Positions 28,994 through 39,108 are shown, counted from the stretch's first letter. The stretch: DNA of 64,000 bases from Deltaproteobacteria bacterium (GCA_020444045.1 JAHLLS010000001.1:468047-532046); one strand, 5' to 3'. Notes: generated from the sequence alone by a model not told the origin. Numbers and translations: made by a program.

Positions 28994-31900
28994 ATGATAT
29001 GCCCCGGCTGCCGTTATGAGAACTTGGAAGGGGCCAACTATTGCAATCAGTGCGGTTCCCTTCTCCTGACGAGCGTTCGTACCGATTCTCCTCCCCAGTC
29101 ATTCGATGAAAAACTGGCCAAGCTTCAGCGCTATCTCCCGGAAGGCCTCACCCGAAAAATTCTCAGTCAGCGGGATCGCATCGAAGGCGAACGCCGCCAT
29201 GTTACGGTCATGTTTTGCGATATGGAGGGGTTTACGTCTCTGGTCGACCGCCTCGGGGCTGAGACGGCCTACACGGTCATGGGCAAAATTTATGAAATAT
29301 TGATCCGCCAGGTTCATGATTACGAAGGTACGATCAATGAGATGACCGGTGACGGGATCATGGCCCTTTTCGGGGCTCCGATTGCCCTGGAGGAAGCCCC
29401 GCAGCGCGCCCTCTGGGCCGCGCACGCCATCCACCGGGAAATCGCGGTATTCAATCAACACCAAAATGACTTCGGGCCTATCCGCATGCGGATCGGGATT
29501 CATTCCGGCCCGGTGGTGGTGGGAACACTCGGTAATGACCTGCGGGTGGAATTCAAAGCGGTGGGGGATACCGTCAACCTGGCCTCGCGTATGGAGCACC
29601 TGGCCGAACCGGGCACCACGTACGTCACCCGTGATATCTTTAAGCAGGCGCGCGGGATGTTTGAATTTGAAAACCTTGGCAAAAAAGTGATCAAGGGCAA
29701 GGGTGAAAGCATTTCCGTTTACAAGGTCCTTCCCGACCGCAAGGGGGCCCATCGCCCGCGGCTGGGATCCGAGCGCATGATTTTCTCGGAGATGGTGGGT
29801 CGCAGCAGCAAGCTCGACCAACTGGAACTTCAGGTGCTCAAGCTGATTAACGGCAGTGGCTCGATCGTCAATGTGATTGGTGAAGCCGGCATCGGCAAGT
29901 CGCGGCTCATCGCCGAACTGAAGCAGCGGGAGTCCCTCCGGCGGGTGACCGTGCTGGAAGGCCGGGCCGTATCGATGGGCCGCAACCTGAGTTTTCATCC
30001 CATCAGCGATTTCTTGAAGCATTGGGCCGGGATCTGGGTGGATGACGATGAGACCGAGGCGTTCAGCAAGCTTAAGGGCGCTTTGCAGCGGCTGTTTCCG
30101 GACAAGAGCGGCGATGTATTGCCTTTCGTGGCGACCCTTTTGGGGATGAACCTGCCGAAGGCGCATCGTGACCGGATCCGTGGCATCGAGGGCGACGCCC
30201 TTGAGAAACTGATTCGCAAAAACGTGCGGGAGGTGCTGGTCCGGCTCAGCAAATCGGGTCCTCTGATCGTCATCATCGATGATTTGCATTGGGCCGATAA
30301 AAGCTCCATCGCGCTTTTGGAATTCCTTTTCCGCCTGGCGCAGCGGGAGCGCATTCTCTTCATCAATCTCTTCCGTCCCGGTTACGCGGAAACGTGCCAC
30401 CGGATCCTATCCGCCCTTGAAAATGGGCATTCGATTTACCAACTCGACATTGTGCTGGAGCCTCTAGACGATCGCATGAGCGAAGCTCTGATCGTCGATA
30501 TGCTGGATCTGAAAGGCATCCATCATGTTGTTGTCGGACAGATCGTTCAGCGCGCCGGCGGCAATCCCTATTTTATCGAGGAGGTCGTGCGCTCGTTCAT
30601 CGATGAAGGTGCGGTTGTCATACGGGGGGGGAAATTTCAGGTGACCGACAAATTTGGCACCATGACCATCCCCAATACGATCAACGACGTACTCATGGCG
30701 CGCATCGACCGCCTGGAGGAAAATGCCCGTGATTTGCTGAAAGTGGCGGCGGTGATCGGCCGCAATTTTTTCTATCGCATTCTTTCAGAGGTTTCGGATT
30801 CGGCCCGGGATTTAGACGACCGATTGTCCTATCTGAAAGACATGCAGTTCATCCTCGAGCGGGAGCGGTTTGAGGAACTCGAATACCATTTCAAACATGC
30901 CCTGACCCAGGAAGCCGCTTATGCTTCCATTCTGCCTGACAAGTGCAAAGCCCTGCACCTGAAAGTGGCCCAAACCATCGAGAAGGTTTTCGCAGAAAAG
31001 ATGCACGCCTTTTATGGTATGCTGGCCTATCACTACAGCCGGGGAGAAAACCTGGAAAAAGCTGAGGATGCCTTGATAAAGGCCGGCGAAGAGGCGCTGA
31101 AAACATCCGCTTCGAGCGAGGCGCTGCACTACTATCTGGAAGCCTTGAATCTCTATAGAAGGAAATCCGGCCAGACGGCTGATTCGGCCAAAGTTGCCTT
31201 GCTGGAAAAGAATATCGCGGTGGCATTCCATCATCGCGGCCAATACGAAGAAGCGCTCGAATATTTTGATAAGTCCCTGGCGTTCTATTGGGGGAAGTTT
31301 CCCAAACATCCCGTTTCAAGATTTTTCCATATGACCTATGGCTTTTTCCACCTCCTGGTCGCACTTTACCTGCCGTTCATGAAATTCAAAAAAGTGCCCA
31401 CCGCCAAAGACCGCGAAGCCATCGAGCTTTTCTACACCAAGTGTCAAACCCTCATCATCATCTACCCCAGGCGGTTCTTTTTTGAATCATTATATTTTTA
31501 TCGGCGATTTACCCAGTTCGATTTTACCCGATTCCCTAACGGCGCGGGGAAATTCATCAGCGCCAGCGCACTTTTTACTTTCACCGGCATTTCTTTTGGT
31601 TTAGGTCGGCGAATATTGGCCTTGGCGAAAGGACGATTGAACAGTCAAGACGAACGGCAGATGATCACCTACGATCTGCTTCAGTCGACCCTGAAGTATT
31701 TCGCCGGGGATTGGCCCGGCATCGACCGGCATGATGATGATCTGGTCAACCGTAATCTTGACATCGGCGAGATATGGTCCGCATCCCTGCACTGTTACTG
31801 GCACGGATTTCACAACCTTTATCAGGGCGATATCGCTGTCACCCAATGGCTTGTGAAGCGTTTGAATAATATTGCCGAAGTGTATGAAAACGATGCTACG

Positions 31901-32599
31901 CTTTTATTCAAGCAGCTTTTGCATACGTGTTTGTTGATGGAATCCCGGCTTCTTCCGGAGGCCCTGGATGAAATTGACCGGGGTGTGGCGCTTGCCAAGA
32001 AGACCAACTCCGGCTTGTCGCTGATTCATCTATACGGATGTCGGGCGCAGATTCATCTTCTGATGGAAGACCGCAAGGCTGCCGCCGCCGCTCTGGCAAA
32101 GGCGGATGTCATCCGGTGTTCGCAGGAGATCGTACCGTGGATGGTTTCCGTTTTTTGTCGCAGCCAGGCCGCGTTGGCCCTCGACCGCCTGCAGGCCGCC
32201 ATTGCCGAAGGGCATGCCGCGGATGTGCCAAGGCTGCGCCGCCAAGCGCGCAAATGCTGTCGGGCGCTTTTACGGCAGACCCACAAGGTCGCCCAGCATC
32301 GCACGGAGGCCCTGTGTATGATAGGTGTTTATTGCTGGCTGATCCGTAAGCGGAGTCTTGCCTTCAAGTATTGGCAGCAATCCATTCGTGTGGGCGAGCG
32401 CATGGGGGCGCGTATCGCCCTGTCGCGCACCTATGCAGAGGTCGGGTTGCGCCTGGCGGAAGCCGGAAGCCCTCAAGCCTTGCTGGACGGCATCCCGTCC
32501 TCGGCCTATCTTGAAAAGGCGGGAGCGCTTTTCGAAGAAATGAATCTTGAATGGGATCTGAAGCGCCTGCAGCATATACCCCAACCAAAAAAGGCGTAA
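28994..32599 (+). CDS. Zinc-ribbon adenylate/guanylate cyclase fused to AAA ATPase and TPR domains
   Basis: 1201 residues. An N-terminal zinc ribbon (CPGCRYE..CNQCG) precedes a class III nucleotidyl cyclase domain (about 65-250), with metal-binding VMFCDMEGFTSL and the second metal site MTGDGIMALFG. A predicted ATPase of the STAND/AAA type follows (about 265-620), with Walker A GEAGIGKSRL and Walker B VIIDDLHWADKSS. The remainder (about 640-1201) is helical TPR-like sequence. This architecture is common in large bacterial signalling cyclases; the trigger is probably a protein or ligand bound by the TPR region. cAMP versus cGMP cannot be decided here. The N-terminal ribbon resembles that of the PilZ protein at 4057. 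Confidence 0.92.
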   Translation: MICPGCRYENLEGANYCNQCGSLLLTSVRTDSPPQSFDEKLAKLQRYLPEGLTRKILSQRDRIEGERRHVTVMFCDMEGFTSLVDRLGAETAYTVMGKIYEILIRQVHDYEGTINEMTGDGIMALFGAPIALEEAPQRALWAAHAIHREIAVFNQHQNDFGPIRMRIGIHSGPVVVGTLGNDLRVEFKAVGDTVNLASRMEHLAEPGTTYVTRDIFKQARGMFEFENLGKKVIKGKGESISVYKVLPDRKGAHRPRLGSERMIFSEMVGRSSKLDQLELQVLKLINGSGSIVNVIGEAGIGKSRLIAELKQRESLRRVTVLEGRAVSMGRNLSFHPISDFLKHWAGIWVDDDETEAFSKLKGALQRLFPDKSGDVLPFVATLLGMNLPKAHRDRIRGIEGDALEKLIRKNVREVLVRLSKSGPLIVIIDDLHWADKSSIALLEFLFRLAQRERILFINLFRPGYAETCHRILSALENGHSIYQLDIVLEPLDDRMSEALIVDMLDLKGIHHVVVGQIVQRAGGNPYFIEEVVRSFIDEGAVVIRGGKFQVTDKFGTMTIPNTINDVLMARIDRLEENARDLLKVAAVIGRNFFYRILSEVSDSARDLDDRLSYLKDMQFILERERFEELEYHFKHALTQEAAYASILPDKCKALHLKVAQTIEKVFAEKMHAFYGMLAYHYSRGENLEKAEDALIKAGEEALKTSASSEALHYYLEALNLYRRKSGQTADSAKVALLEKNIAVAFHHRGQYEEALEYFDKSLAFYWGKFPKHPVSRFFHMTYGFFHLLVALYLPFMKFKKVPTAKDREAIELFYTKCQTLIIIYPRRFFFESLYFYRRFTQFDFTRFPNGAGKFISASALFTFTGISFGLGRRILALAKGRLNSQDERQMITYDLLQSTLKYFAGDWPGIDRHDDDLVNRNLDIGEIWSASLHCYWHGFHNLYQGDIAVTQWLVKRLNNIAEVYENDATLLFKQLLHTCLLMESRLLPEALDEIDRGVALAKKTNSGLSLIHLYGCRAQIHLLMEDRKAAAAALAKADVIRCSQEIVPWMVSVFCRSQAALALDRLQAAIAEGHAADVPRLRRQARKCCRALLRQTHKVAQHRTEALCMIGVYCWLIRKRSLAFKYWQQSIRVGERMGARIALSRTYAEVGLRLAEAGSPQALLDGIPSSAYLEKAGALFEEMNLEWDLKRLQHIPQPKKA

Positions 32600-32678
32600 G
32601 ATCTTCTATCCCAGGACGGCGAGTCGGCTCCGGAGCGGCAGTCGTGGATGCCCGTTCCAAAATCAAAAGCCCGTTGCC

Positions 32679-33740
32679 ATGGAAATCATCCCGCCTCCCA
32701 TAGTGCTCAACGCCGGCCCGTCTATGCGTTTCGGCCAGGTTGCCCTTACCGAAGAGGTGGCTCTTTTTCGTCATGCCATGAATTGTGAAATGATGGCGTT
32801 TTTTCGTTCGTTGCCGCCATCAACTCATACGGATGCGGTGGTCTTCTGCATGCAGCATTTTCGGACGCCGTTTTTCCCGGTATTCGATTATTTTCGGAAC
32901 TATCCGGCCCCGGCCTGGTCTGTCCTTCACTGGATAGAACGGCATGATGCCGGCCGATTGCCGCTGGCTCCGGAAAAGGATTGTCTTGCCCGGACAGCCC
33001 ATGCCATGGCACTTTTTCTTCACCCCCTGGATGATCATCTCAATGACGGTCAGCTGCCCGCCACCCATTTGCATTTGCTGCTCCGCAGCCAGGCCTGGTT
33101 ACGCATGCATGCGGCGCTCGAGCGACTGACCATCCACGTGCCGGAGGGCGCGGCCCTCGTCCGGGGTTTCATTGACGCCTACTACGCCAGTATCGGTTCC
33201 CCACCGGCCATACCAACCCTGGAAGGGTACGGTACGCATTTCCGCAACCAGATGGCCACGGGGCTGATTGTGCCCGTGCTCATGGCCAAAACGGCGGCGG
33301 GCGATGCTTTCGCCGCTGCCGTTGAGACCGCCTACGGTGCCTTCGGGATCGCCTGGCGGTTGCTGGATGATTTGCAGGACATGGCGGCGGACATGGCGAG
33401 CGGCAGCCATCTTTGCGGGGTAGAAGCGATCCCGGGTATAGGTCGCTTCGTTAAATTCGAGGGTGCCGGCCTTCTGATCCTTGGCATTTTCCTGGGCCGG
33501 TTTGATTTTCATGTTGCGGCGTTTACGCAAAAGGGTTTTTTTGACCCGGACCTTACAGTCATGATCGGGTGGGATTTGAAGAAAACGCCCGAAAGACGGC
33601 AGCAGCGGTTTGCCGCTCTCGGAAAGAAAACCGGTTCCGGTCATGCCGACCTCATGCGGGTAGGTGGCTCTGGCAGAACGGGCGCCGGCATTATCATGGC
33701 CTGTATGATCGGCAAAACTGAAACCCGGAAAAACATATGA
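32679..33740 (+). CDS. Class I isoprenoid-synthase-like protein, 3' end replaced
   Basis: Residues 1 to about 244 look like an all-helical class I isoprenoid enzyme (prenyltransferase/terpene-synthase-like). It has two acidic metal motifs, LHPLDDHLNDGQ (about 112) and WRLLDDLQDMAAD (about 226). After SGSH (about 33411) the frame runs on to 33740 through sequence that, on the other strand, encodes a peptidase-propeptide-like fragment. The last ~110 residues are therefore probably not native. The true protein appears cut at its C-terminal helices by a deletion or rearrangement. Its substrate would be a prenyl diphosphate if active. Its neighbours are radical SAM genes. Confidence 0.6.
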   Translation: MEIIPPPIVLNAGPSMRFGQVALTEEVALFRHAMNCEMMAFFRSLPPSTHTDAVVFCMQHFRTPFFPVFDYFRNYPAPAWSVLHWIERHDAGRLPLAPEKDCLARTAHAMALFLHPLDDHLNDGQLPATHLHLLLRSQAWLRMHAALERLTIHVPEGAALVRGFIDAYYASIGSPPAIPTLEGYGTHFRNQMATGLIVPVLMAKTAAGDAFAAAVETAYGAFGIAWRLLDDLQDMAADMASGSHLCGVEAIPGIGRFVKFEGAGLLILGIFLGRFDFHVAAFTQKGFFDPDLTVMIGWDLKKTPERRQQRFAALGKKTGSGHADLMRVGGSGRTGAGIIMACMIGKTETRKNI

Positions 33741-33854
33741 CAGTCGAATGGTCTTATCCTGCATGGAAAGGGAAATAATCGGCTTTGCGCCATGCTGGTC
33801 AAGATCGAATGCCTCGGGCAGCCCTTTTGCATTCAAGGATTTAAGGCCGGCCAT
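33411..33854 (-). pseudogene. 5' fragment resembling a C25 (gingipain-like) peptidase gene
   Basis: From ATG 33854, with AAAAGGAGA 7 nt upstream, about 148 residues are readable before the sequence becomes antisense to the isoprenoid-like gene. The segment ESGKPLLPSFGRFLQIPPD followed by KVRVKK, then KIKPAQ and FNEATYTRDRFYPA, resembles the propeptide of C25 peptidases (pattern G.P.LP....IP). The catalytic domain is absent. It begins 52 bp after the radical SAM gene on the same strand, so it was probably its operon partner. The similarity is from memory of the family pattern, so the call is tentative. Confidence 0.45.
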
Positions 33855-33906
33855 GGTTGTCTCCTTTTACCGCCGGGTTGCGCTATCCGAACGGCGCAGC
33901 TTGGGG

Positions 33907-34870
33907 TCAAAATAGCAGCAGTTTCCACCCTTTTTCTTCATACCAATCCAGTTTTTGCCTTTCCGTGCGGGCTAACTCCGACGGGAGATGGGGAGCCCGG
34001 CCGGCCAGGTTCGTTTTCATGGCCGGAACCAGATCACGGGCCAGCCGGCGTTGGGTGTAGAGGCGTCGGATCATTTCCCCCGGCGTCCTGCCATGGTTCA
34101 CATGGGTCAGGTAATCGCGCGGCCGCCGGGCGGCATCTTCCGGGTCGACATAGGTTTTGGAAACGAGCGACCACCGGACCCAGTCTGAAAGTTTGTTCAG
34201 CAGGATATCGATTTTCCATTGCTTCGGGTTCCGGTGCAGCCGACTGCCGGGCAGAACATGCAGGTTTTCGATCCAGTAAGTGAAACCGCCGACATCGCCG
34301 ACGTGTTGCAGCATTTCATGCGTGGCCCGGAAGTCGGATTCGGTTTCGCACGGCAGGTTGCAAATCCAGGAACTTACGACAAGGCCGCCGGCCTTGGCAA
34401 TCTTCTTGACGCTGTCCATCATTTGCCGGCGGTTCGCCCGGCGTCCCATGCGTTTTAAAAGGGCGTCCGATCCGCTTTCACATCCCATGGTGAAGCGATG
34501 AAAACCGGCGGCGATCGTTTTCCTGAGCAGACCGCTGTTTGCAAAAAAAGCCGGATGGGTTTCAAACTCGAATGTCATGCTCAAGTCTTCGCGAATGATA
34601 CCCCCAATCAATTCCGTCATGAAGGCCATGTCGAGAAAATGATTTTCTCCCAGGAAGACGCTCTCGACCCCGGATGCCTGGTAAACGTGTAGTTGGTTGA
34701 TGATGTGATCGATTTGCATGGTACGGAAATCGCGGGGATTGATGCCGCGGTTGTTCGCAACGCAATAGGCGCACTGTTCCGGACAGAGACCGCGGGAAAT
34801 GTTCAAAAACTGCGTCGGGGCCAGAAAAGATTGCGGAAAGGTTTGGCATCCGGTCTTATGACCGGCATGA
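33907..34870 (-). pseudogene. 3' part of B12-binding radical SAM gene, split by group II intron
   Basis: This part encodes the radical SAM core with the cluster motif CPEQCAYC (CX3CX2C) near its beginning, then ESVFLGENHFLD, MGCESGSDALLKR and a C-terminal helical tail. It joins in frame with 36713-37304 if the intron is removed: KLD from the upstream part runs into HAGHKTG here. Together they give about 518 residues, a complete B12-binding-domain radical SAM enzyme. As it stands the reading frame is broken by 1.84 kb of intron in antisense orientation. No start codon with a ribosome site is seen for the 3' part alone. Confidence 0.85.
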
Positions 34871-35286
34871 GTGCGCCTGTGAAGGCACCATAACAGCACG
34901 GTGCAAGTTCGTGCCGCGGTAAGCCATGGCCCCGTAGCTGAAGGTAACTGCGTCGCCGCGAGACGGGGTGGAGAGCAACCGGAAGCGAACCGACGGTCCG
35001 TAGGATAACGAACTCGATTCGGCGGGATGTAGCGACGAGCCTGCTCATGCGTGGCGAAGTCCGAAACTCACCCGACACGCTGGCAAATGGCGGATAAAGC
35101 GATGTCGGGGCGCATAACGTGGTTGGAGATGGAACGCCGGGACGGTATGGCGCGGTAAGCAGGGAGACCTGTCCGCGGGGTGACGCGGGCAGGAGTCAGA
35201 GCCTTCATGGTACTGCAGCGGCGCAAGCCGCGGGATGCGCGGACACCAAAGCCACGCGTAGGGACGGGAGGCAGGGAGGTGGATGT

Positions 35287-36627
35287 GTGAAATCCGAAGA
35301 CAGGCAAATTAAGTGCATCGTGCCGCCAGTGTCCCGTTGCAACGGGGCTATACAAGGCACAGAAGCCCGCGACTGGGTGGAAGCCTCGATTTGGACGGAG
35401 CGCATGTTGGCGGCGCTGGCGAACGGCGTCAAAGGAGGCAAATGGTTCAGTCTGATCGACAAGGTGATGCGCCTGCAAACGCTTGAGATAGCGTGGCAGA
35501 AGGTTGCCGCGAACAAGGGAGCGGCAGGAGTGGATGGTCAGAGCGTGAAGCGTTTTGGTCTCAAGTCCGGGGCGTATTTGCGGGAACTGGCGGAGACGCT
35601 GGCGTCGGGTACTTATCGCCCGCAGCCCGTGAAGCGCGTGGAAATTCCTAAGGGGCGGGGCAATACGCGCCCTTTGGGGATCCCGGCCGTCAAGGATCGG
35701 ATTGTGCAGACAGCGCTGAAGATGGTGATCGAGCCGATTTTCGAGAACGAGTTTGAGGAATCGAGCTACGGCTTCCGCCCGAAGCGCGGCTGCAAGGGTG
35801 CCTTGCGGGAGGTAGACCGCCTGATCAAGGAAGGGTTCACGCATGTCGTGGATGCCGATCTGGCGAGCTATTTTGAGACCATCCCCCATGAGCGATTGAT
35901 GGCCTTGGTGGGAAAGCGCATCAGCGATGGCCGGATACTCGATCTGATCCGCGGCTACCTTGAGCAGGACGTGGTGAGTGATCTCAAGCGCTGGCGGCCG
36001 ACCGGCGGGACCCCGCAAGGGGCGGTGATCAGTCCGTTTCTTGCGAATCTGTATCTGCATCCGCTGGATCGTCTGATGAGAGCCAAAGGCTACCATATGG
36101 TCCGCTACGCGGACGACTTTGTCGTGATGTGCCCGAGCCGGGAAGCCGCCCAGGCGGCCCTGTCGGAGATAGGAATCTGGGTGGCGGAAAACGGCCTGGT
36201 CCTGCATGCGGACAAGACCCATGTGGGGAATTGTGCGCTGCCGGGTCAAGGCTTTGAATTTCTGGGATACCGCTTTGAAGCCGGGAAGCGCTGGGTGCGC
36301 CGTAAAAGCTTGAAGGCCCTGAAGGATCGCATCCGAGCCAGGACCAAGCGTACGCGTGGGGCGAGCCTCGATCAGATTATCGAGAGTTTGAACCCCATGC
36401 TGCGCGGCTGGTTTGGTTACTTCAAACATGCGAACCTTTATGCTTTCAAAGTAGTGGATGGCTTCATCCGGCGCCGGCTTCGCGCCATATTGCGCAAACA
36501 GCAGAAGCGCCCTGGAATGGGCCGTTGTCTTGGGGACCACAAGCGCTGGCCGAATGCTTTCTTCGCGGAGCATGGGCTTTTCACCATGACCGAAGCCCAT
36601 GGTCTGGCGAGCCAATCACGATGCTGA
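35287..36627 (+). CDS. ltrA: Group II intron reverse transcriptase/maturase
   Basis: 446 residues from GTG 35287, which has GGAGG 7 nt upstream; the open frame extends further 5' into structured intron RNA without a ribosome site. Reverse transcriptase motifs are in order: the early GAAGVDGQS, FRPKRGC, VVDADLASYFETIPH, GTPQGAVISPFLANLYL and the catalytic YADDFVVM. A maturase (GIIM) domain follows, with LNPMLRGWFGYFKHAN. No HNH endonuclease domain is present at the C-terminus. The protein binds its intron RNA to assist splicing and retrohoming. Confidence 0.95.
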   Translation: MKSEDRQIKCIVPPVSRCNGAIQGTEARDWVEASIWTERMLAALANGVKGGKWFSLIDKVMRLQTLEIAWQKVAANKGAAGVDGQSVKRFGLKSGAYLRELAETLASGTYRPQPVKRVEIPKGRGNTRPLGIPAVKDRIVQTALKMVIEPIFENEFEESSYGFRPKRGCKGALREVDRLIKEGFTHVVDADLASYFETIPHERLMALVGKRISDGRILDLIRGYLEQDVVSDLKRWRPTGGTPQGAVISPFLANLYLHPLDRLMRAKGYHMVRYADDFVVMCPSREAAQAALSEIGIWVAENGLVLHADKTHVGNCALPGQGFEFLGYRFEAGKRWVRRKSLKALKDRIRARTKRTRGASLDQIIESLNPMLRGWFGYFKHANLYAFKVVDGFIRRRLRAILRKQQKRPGMGRCLGDHKRWPNAFFAEHGLFTMTEAHGLASQSRC

Positions 36628-36641
36628 AACCACCGACTGGA

Positions 36642-36674
36642 GAGCCGTGTGCGGGAGAACCGCACGCACGGTTC
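36642..36674 (+). ncRNA. Group II intron domain V
   Basis: A 33-nt hairpin starting GAGCCGTGTGCGGG and ending ACGGTTC, matching the highly conserved domain V with its catalytic AGC triad. It is immediately followed by the domain VI stem (GGGAGGG/CCCTTCCC). This is the ribozyme core and confirms the element type. Confidence 0.88.
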
Positions 36675-36712
36675 GGAGGGCGGGGAGGGAAATAACCCTT
36701 CCCGACCCCTAT

Positions 36713-37304
36713 CATCCAGTTTGAGCAGGCCATCGGGGCGGGGCGGGTTGTAGACGAAGGCGCCCCTGTGGTCACGGCTGGCAACGCCGTCAATCGTGTT
36801 CAAAACGTGACGGCCGGGCTCCCGGGTTTTTTCGATGATGGTTTGAAGGGTTTTTTCGCCTTCGTCCAGGACAACGCCGTCGATGTCGGGGGCGGCCTCA
36901 AGGAATGACTTCCAGCAGGCGGTGGCCATGTAACCGCCCACCACGACCGTGCTGTCGGGGAAGAGGGCTTTATAGCTCCCGGAAACATGGAGCGCGCCGC
37001 CGCAATAGAGATAAAAATGGGCTTGTATGCCGCAGACCCGGGCCGGGTAGCGTTTCAATATCGCTTCGACGGGATGGTCCACCCTGTCGGGATCGATGCC
37101 AAAGCGGCGCAGATTGTGGAATTTGTGGGGGAGATGCACCACCTGAACGGTGAGGCCCTTGTCATGCAGGGCCTGGGCCAGATGGATGAGTCCCAGCGGG
37201 ATGACCATGGACAGGTCCTGAAAATGGGCATCCTCCAGGTTAGGGAGGGGGTGGCCGTCTTGGTCATAATGATAGTGCGGCGAAATTAATACGACATCAT
37301 ACAT
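36713..37304 (-). pseudogene. 5' part of B12-binding radical SAM gene, interrupted by group II intron
   Basis: From ATG 37304 (GGAG 6 nt upstream) about 197 residues encode the cobalamin-binding-like Rossmann domain: YDVVLISPHYHYDQDGHP, then SMVIPLGLIHLAQALHDKG, VVVGGYMAT and DGVVLDEGEKTL. The coding frame runs into the intron after LLKLD. The other half of the gene is at 33907-34870. It is divergent from the next radical SAM gene (37582), with which it may share a promoter region. Confidence 0.82.
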
Positions 37305-37581
37305 TCCTGGCTCCGGATTCATAGCCGCATTGCCTATGGCAGGGGGGTGCACTTACCGGCCGGCAATAAACGATCGTGATGGGACGCAAGATGCGTTTTT
37401 ATATCGTTGGACGTCAGACGTCTGCAGACCTTTTGTACTGGCACACGCGCGCTTCAATCCCGGTTGCGCATAATGGCTATCAGTGGCAAATACAGGACAG
37501 CCTGTCAACAATCGCCTTGGGCGTATGCTGCGGTGCCGGGATCAACAATACGTTAATTGTAAGCAAGACAAGAAAGATGCC

Positions 37582-39108
37582 ATGGCGAACACACAATCGA
37601 TCCTGCTCATTTACCCGCCGATTGCCAAGCCGTGCGAGCCGCCGGCCGGTATCGCCCGGCTGGCAGGGGCGCTGCGGGCCGGCGGCGTCGATTGCCGGAC
37701 GTACGATGCCAGTCTGGACGGCATGCTGAATCTTGGACAGGGGTTCATGGGTGGCGACGATACCTGGACCCGCCGGGCCGTGAAGCATTGGAATGCCAAT
37801 CTGACGGCGCTGCGGTCGCCGGATTTATACAAGACCAGGGATCGCTACAAACGTGCCGTGCTGGATCTCAACCGGGTGCTTCACATGGCGGGTCTGGCTT
37901 CCGGCACCATGATGTCGCTTTCCAATTTCAGTTCACGGTCCCTCTCCCCGGTCCGCAGCAGCGACCTCATGCAAGCGGCTGAAACCTGTGAAAGCAACCC
38001 GTTTTTCCCGATCTTTTCCGCCAAGCTTGCGGCCTTCTTTGCCGAGAGGGCGCCGGACCTTGTCGGGATGTCCATCAATTTCATGAGCCAGGCCCTGTGC
38101 GCGTTTGCCATGATCGGGTTCATCAAAAAGCGCTTTCCCAAAACCAGAATCATTTGTGGCGGCGGGTTGGTGACCTCGTGGATGCACATTCCGGGCTTCA
38201 AGAATCCGTTCCAGGGCCTAGTGGATGAACTGGTATCCGGTCCGGGCGAACAGATCTTGCTGGAAATGTGTGGTGGGGCAAGGTCTGACATGGCTTGCGA
38301 ACCCGGATACGACTTTTCGTCATTGGCTTGGGACCGATATCTGGCACCGGAACGGGTGTTGCCCTACAGCACCTCCCAGGGTTGCTACTGGCGCAAATGT
38401 GCGTTCTGCCCGGAAAAATCTGAAAAGGGCGTTTACCGGCCCATGGTCCCTTCGGCGGTCGTGGCGGAACTGCGATCGCTGTCACAGCGATACGCGCCCG
38501 GCCTAATCCATTTTCTGGACAACGCCCTGTCTCCCAAATTGATGGCGCACTTGATTGAAAATCCACCCGGCCTGCCCTGGTACGGCTTTGTCCGGATTAC
38601 GCCGCACCTTGCCGATCCGGCCTTTGTCAGCGGGCTCAAGGCCTCGGGCTGCGTCATGCTCAAGCTGGGGGTGGAGTCCGGAGACCAGACCGTGCTGGAT
38701 GAACTGTCCAAGGGGGTGGAACTGGCGACGGTGTCGGGTGCTCTGAAAGCCTTGAAGCGGGCTGGCATTGCCACCTATGTTTATCTTCTCTTCGGCACAC
38801 CGGCCGAGACCCTGGAAAAGGCCCGCCGCACCCTCGATTTCACCCTGGACCACGCGGGTTCGATCGATTTTCTCAACCTGGCGGTCTTCAACCTGCCCGC
38901 CTACAGCGACGAAGCAGCCGCCTTGCAGACGGTCCCCTTTTACGAGGGCGATCTTTCCCTTTACCGTGAGTTCGTGCACCCTGCCGGCTGGCACCGGGAC
39001 CAGGTGCGGCGTTTCCTGAGCAAGGAATTTAAAAAACCGGCCTCCATCCGGACGATCCTCAACAATGATCCTCCCTTTTTTACATCCAATCACGCGGCCT
39101 TTTTTTGA
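37582..39108 (+). CDS. B12-binding-domain radical SAM protein
   Basis: 508 residues. The N-terminal part (ILLIYPPIAKPCEPPAGIARLAG) is the usual cobalamin-binding-type domain. The radical SAM domain has its cluster cysteines as CYWRKCAFC (CX4CX2C), a spacing seen in a subset of B12 radical SAM proteins rather than the classic CX3CX2C. ATG 37582 is chosen because the domain starts there; the frame is open 99 bp further upstream without a ribosome site. It is divergent from the intron-split radical SAM gene, and a third radical SAM gene follows. Such enzymes often methylate or rearrange unactivated carbons; the substrate is unknown. Confidence 0.88.
   Translation: MANTQSILLIYPPIAKPCEPPAGIARLAGALRAGGVDCRTYDASLDGMLNLGQGFMGGDDTWTRRAVKHWNANLTALRSPDLYKTRDRYKRAVLDLNRVLHMAGLASGTMMSLSNFSSRSLSPVRSSDLMQAAETCESNPFFPIFSAKLAAFFAERAPDLVGMSINFMSQALCAFAMIGFIKKRFPKTRIICGGGLVTSWMHIPGFKNPFQGLVDELVSGPGEQILLEMCGGARSDMACEPGYDFSSLAWDRYLAPERVLPYSTSQGCYWRKCAFCPEKSEKGVYRPMVPSAVVAELRSLSQRYAPGLIHFLDNALSPKLMAHLIENPPGLPWYGFVRITPHLADPAFVSGLKASGCVMLKLGVESGDQTVLDELSKGVELATVSGALKALKRAGIATYVYLLFGTPAETLEKARRTLDFTLDHAGSIDFLNLAVFNLPAYSDEAAALQTVPFYEGDLSLYREFVHPAGWHRDQVRRFLSKEFKKPASIRTILNNDPPFFTSNHAAFF

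Larger units (their letters stand above)
34871..36712 (+). mobile_element. Group II intron with reverse transcriptase/maturase
   Basis: The 5' end GTGCG at 34871 matches the GUGYG consensus and is followed by a short pairing GTGCGCC/GGCAC. The maturase ORF lies at 35287-36627, a canonical domain V at 36642-36674, and a domain VI hairpin after it ending near CCCTAT at 36712. The ends are accurate to about 2 nt. The element lies on the plus strand within a gene on the minus strand, so the host transcript carries intron antisense RNA, which cannot splice. The intron itself appears complete and could be active from its own transcript. Confidence 0.9.

Noticed and set aside
35068..36615. 515-codon minus-strand frame across the intron
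   Set aside because: Antisense to the group II intron maturase with its intact YADD motif; an artefact of codon composition.
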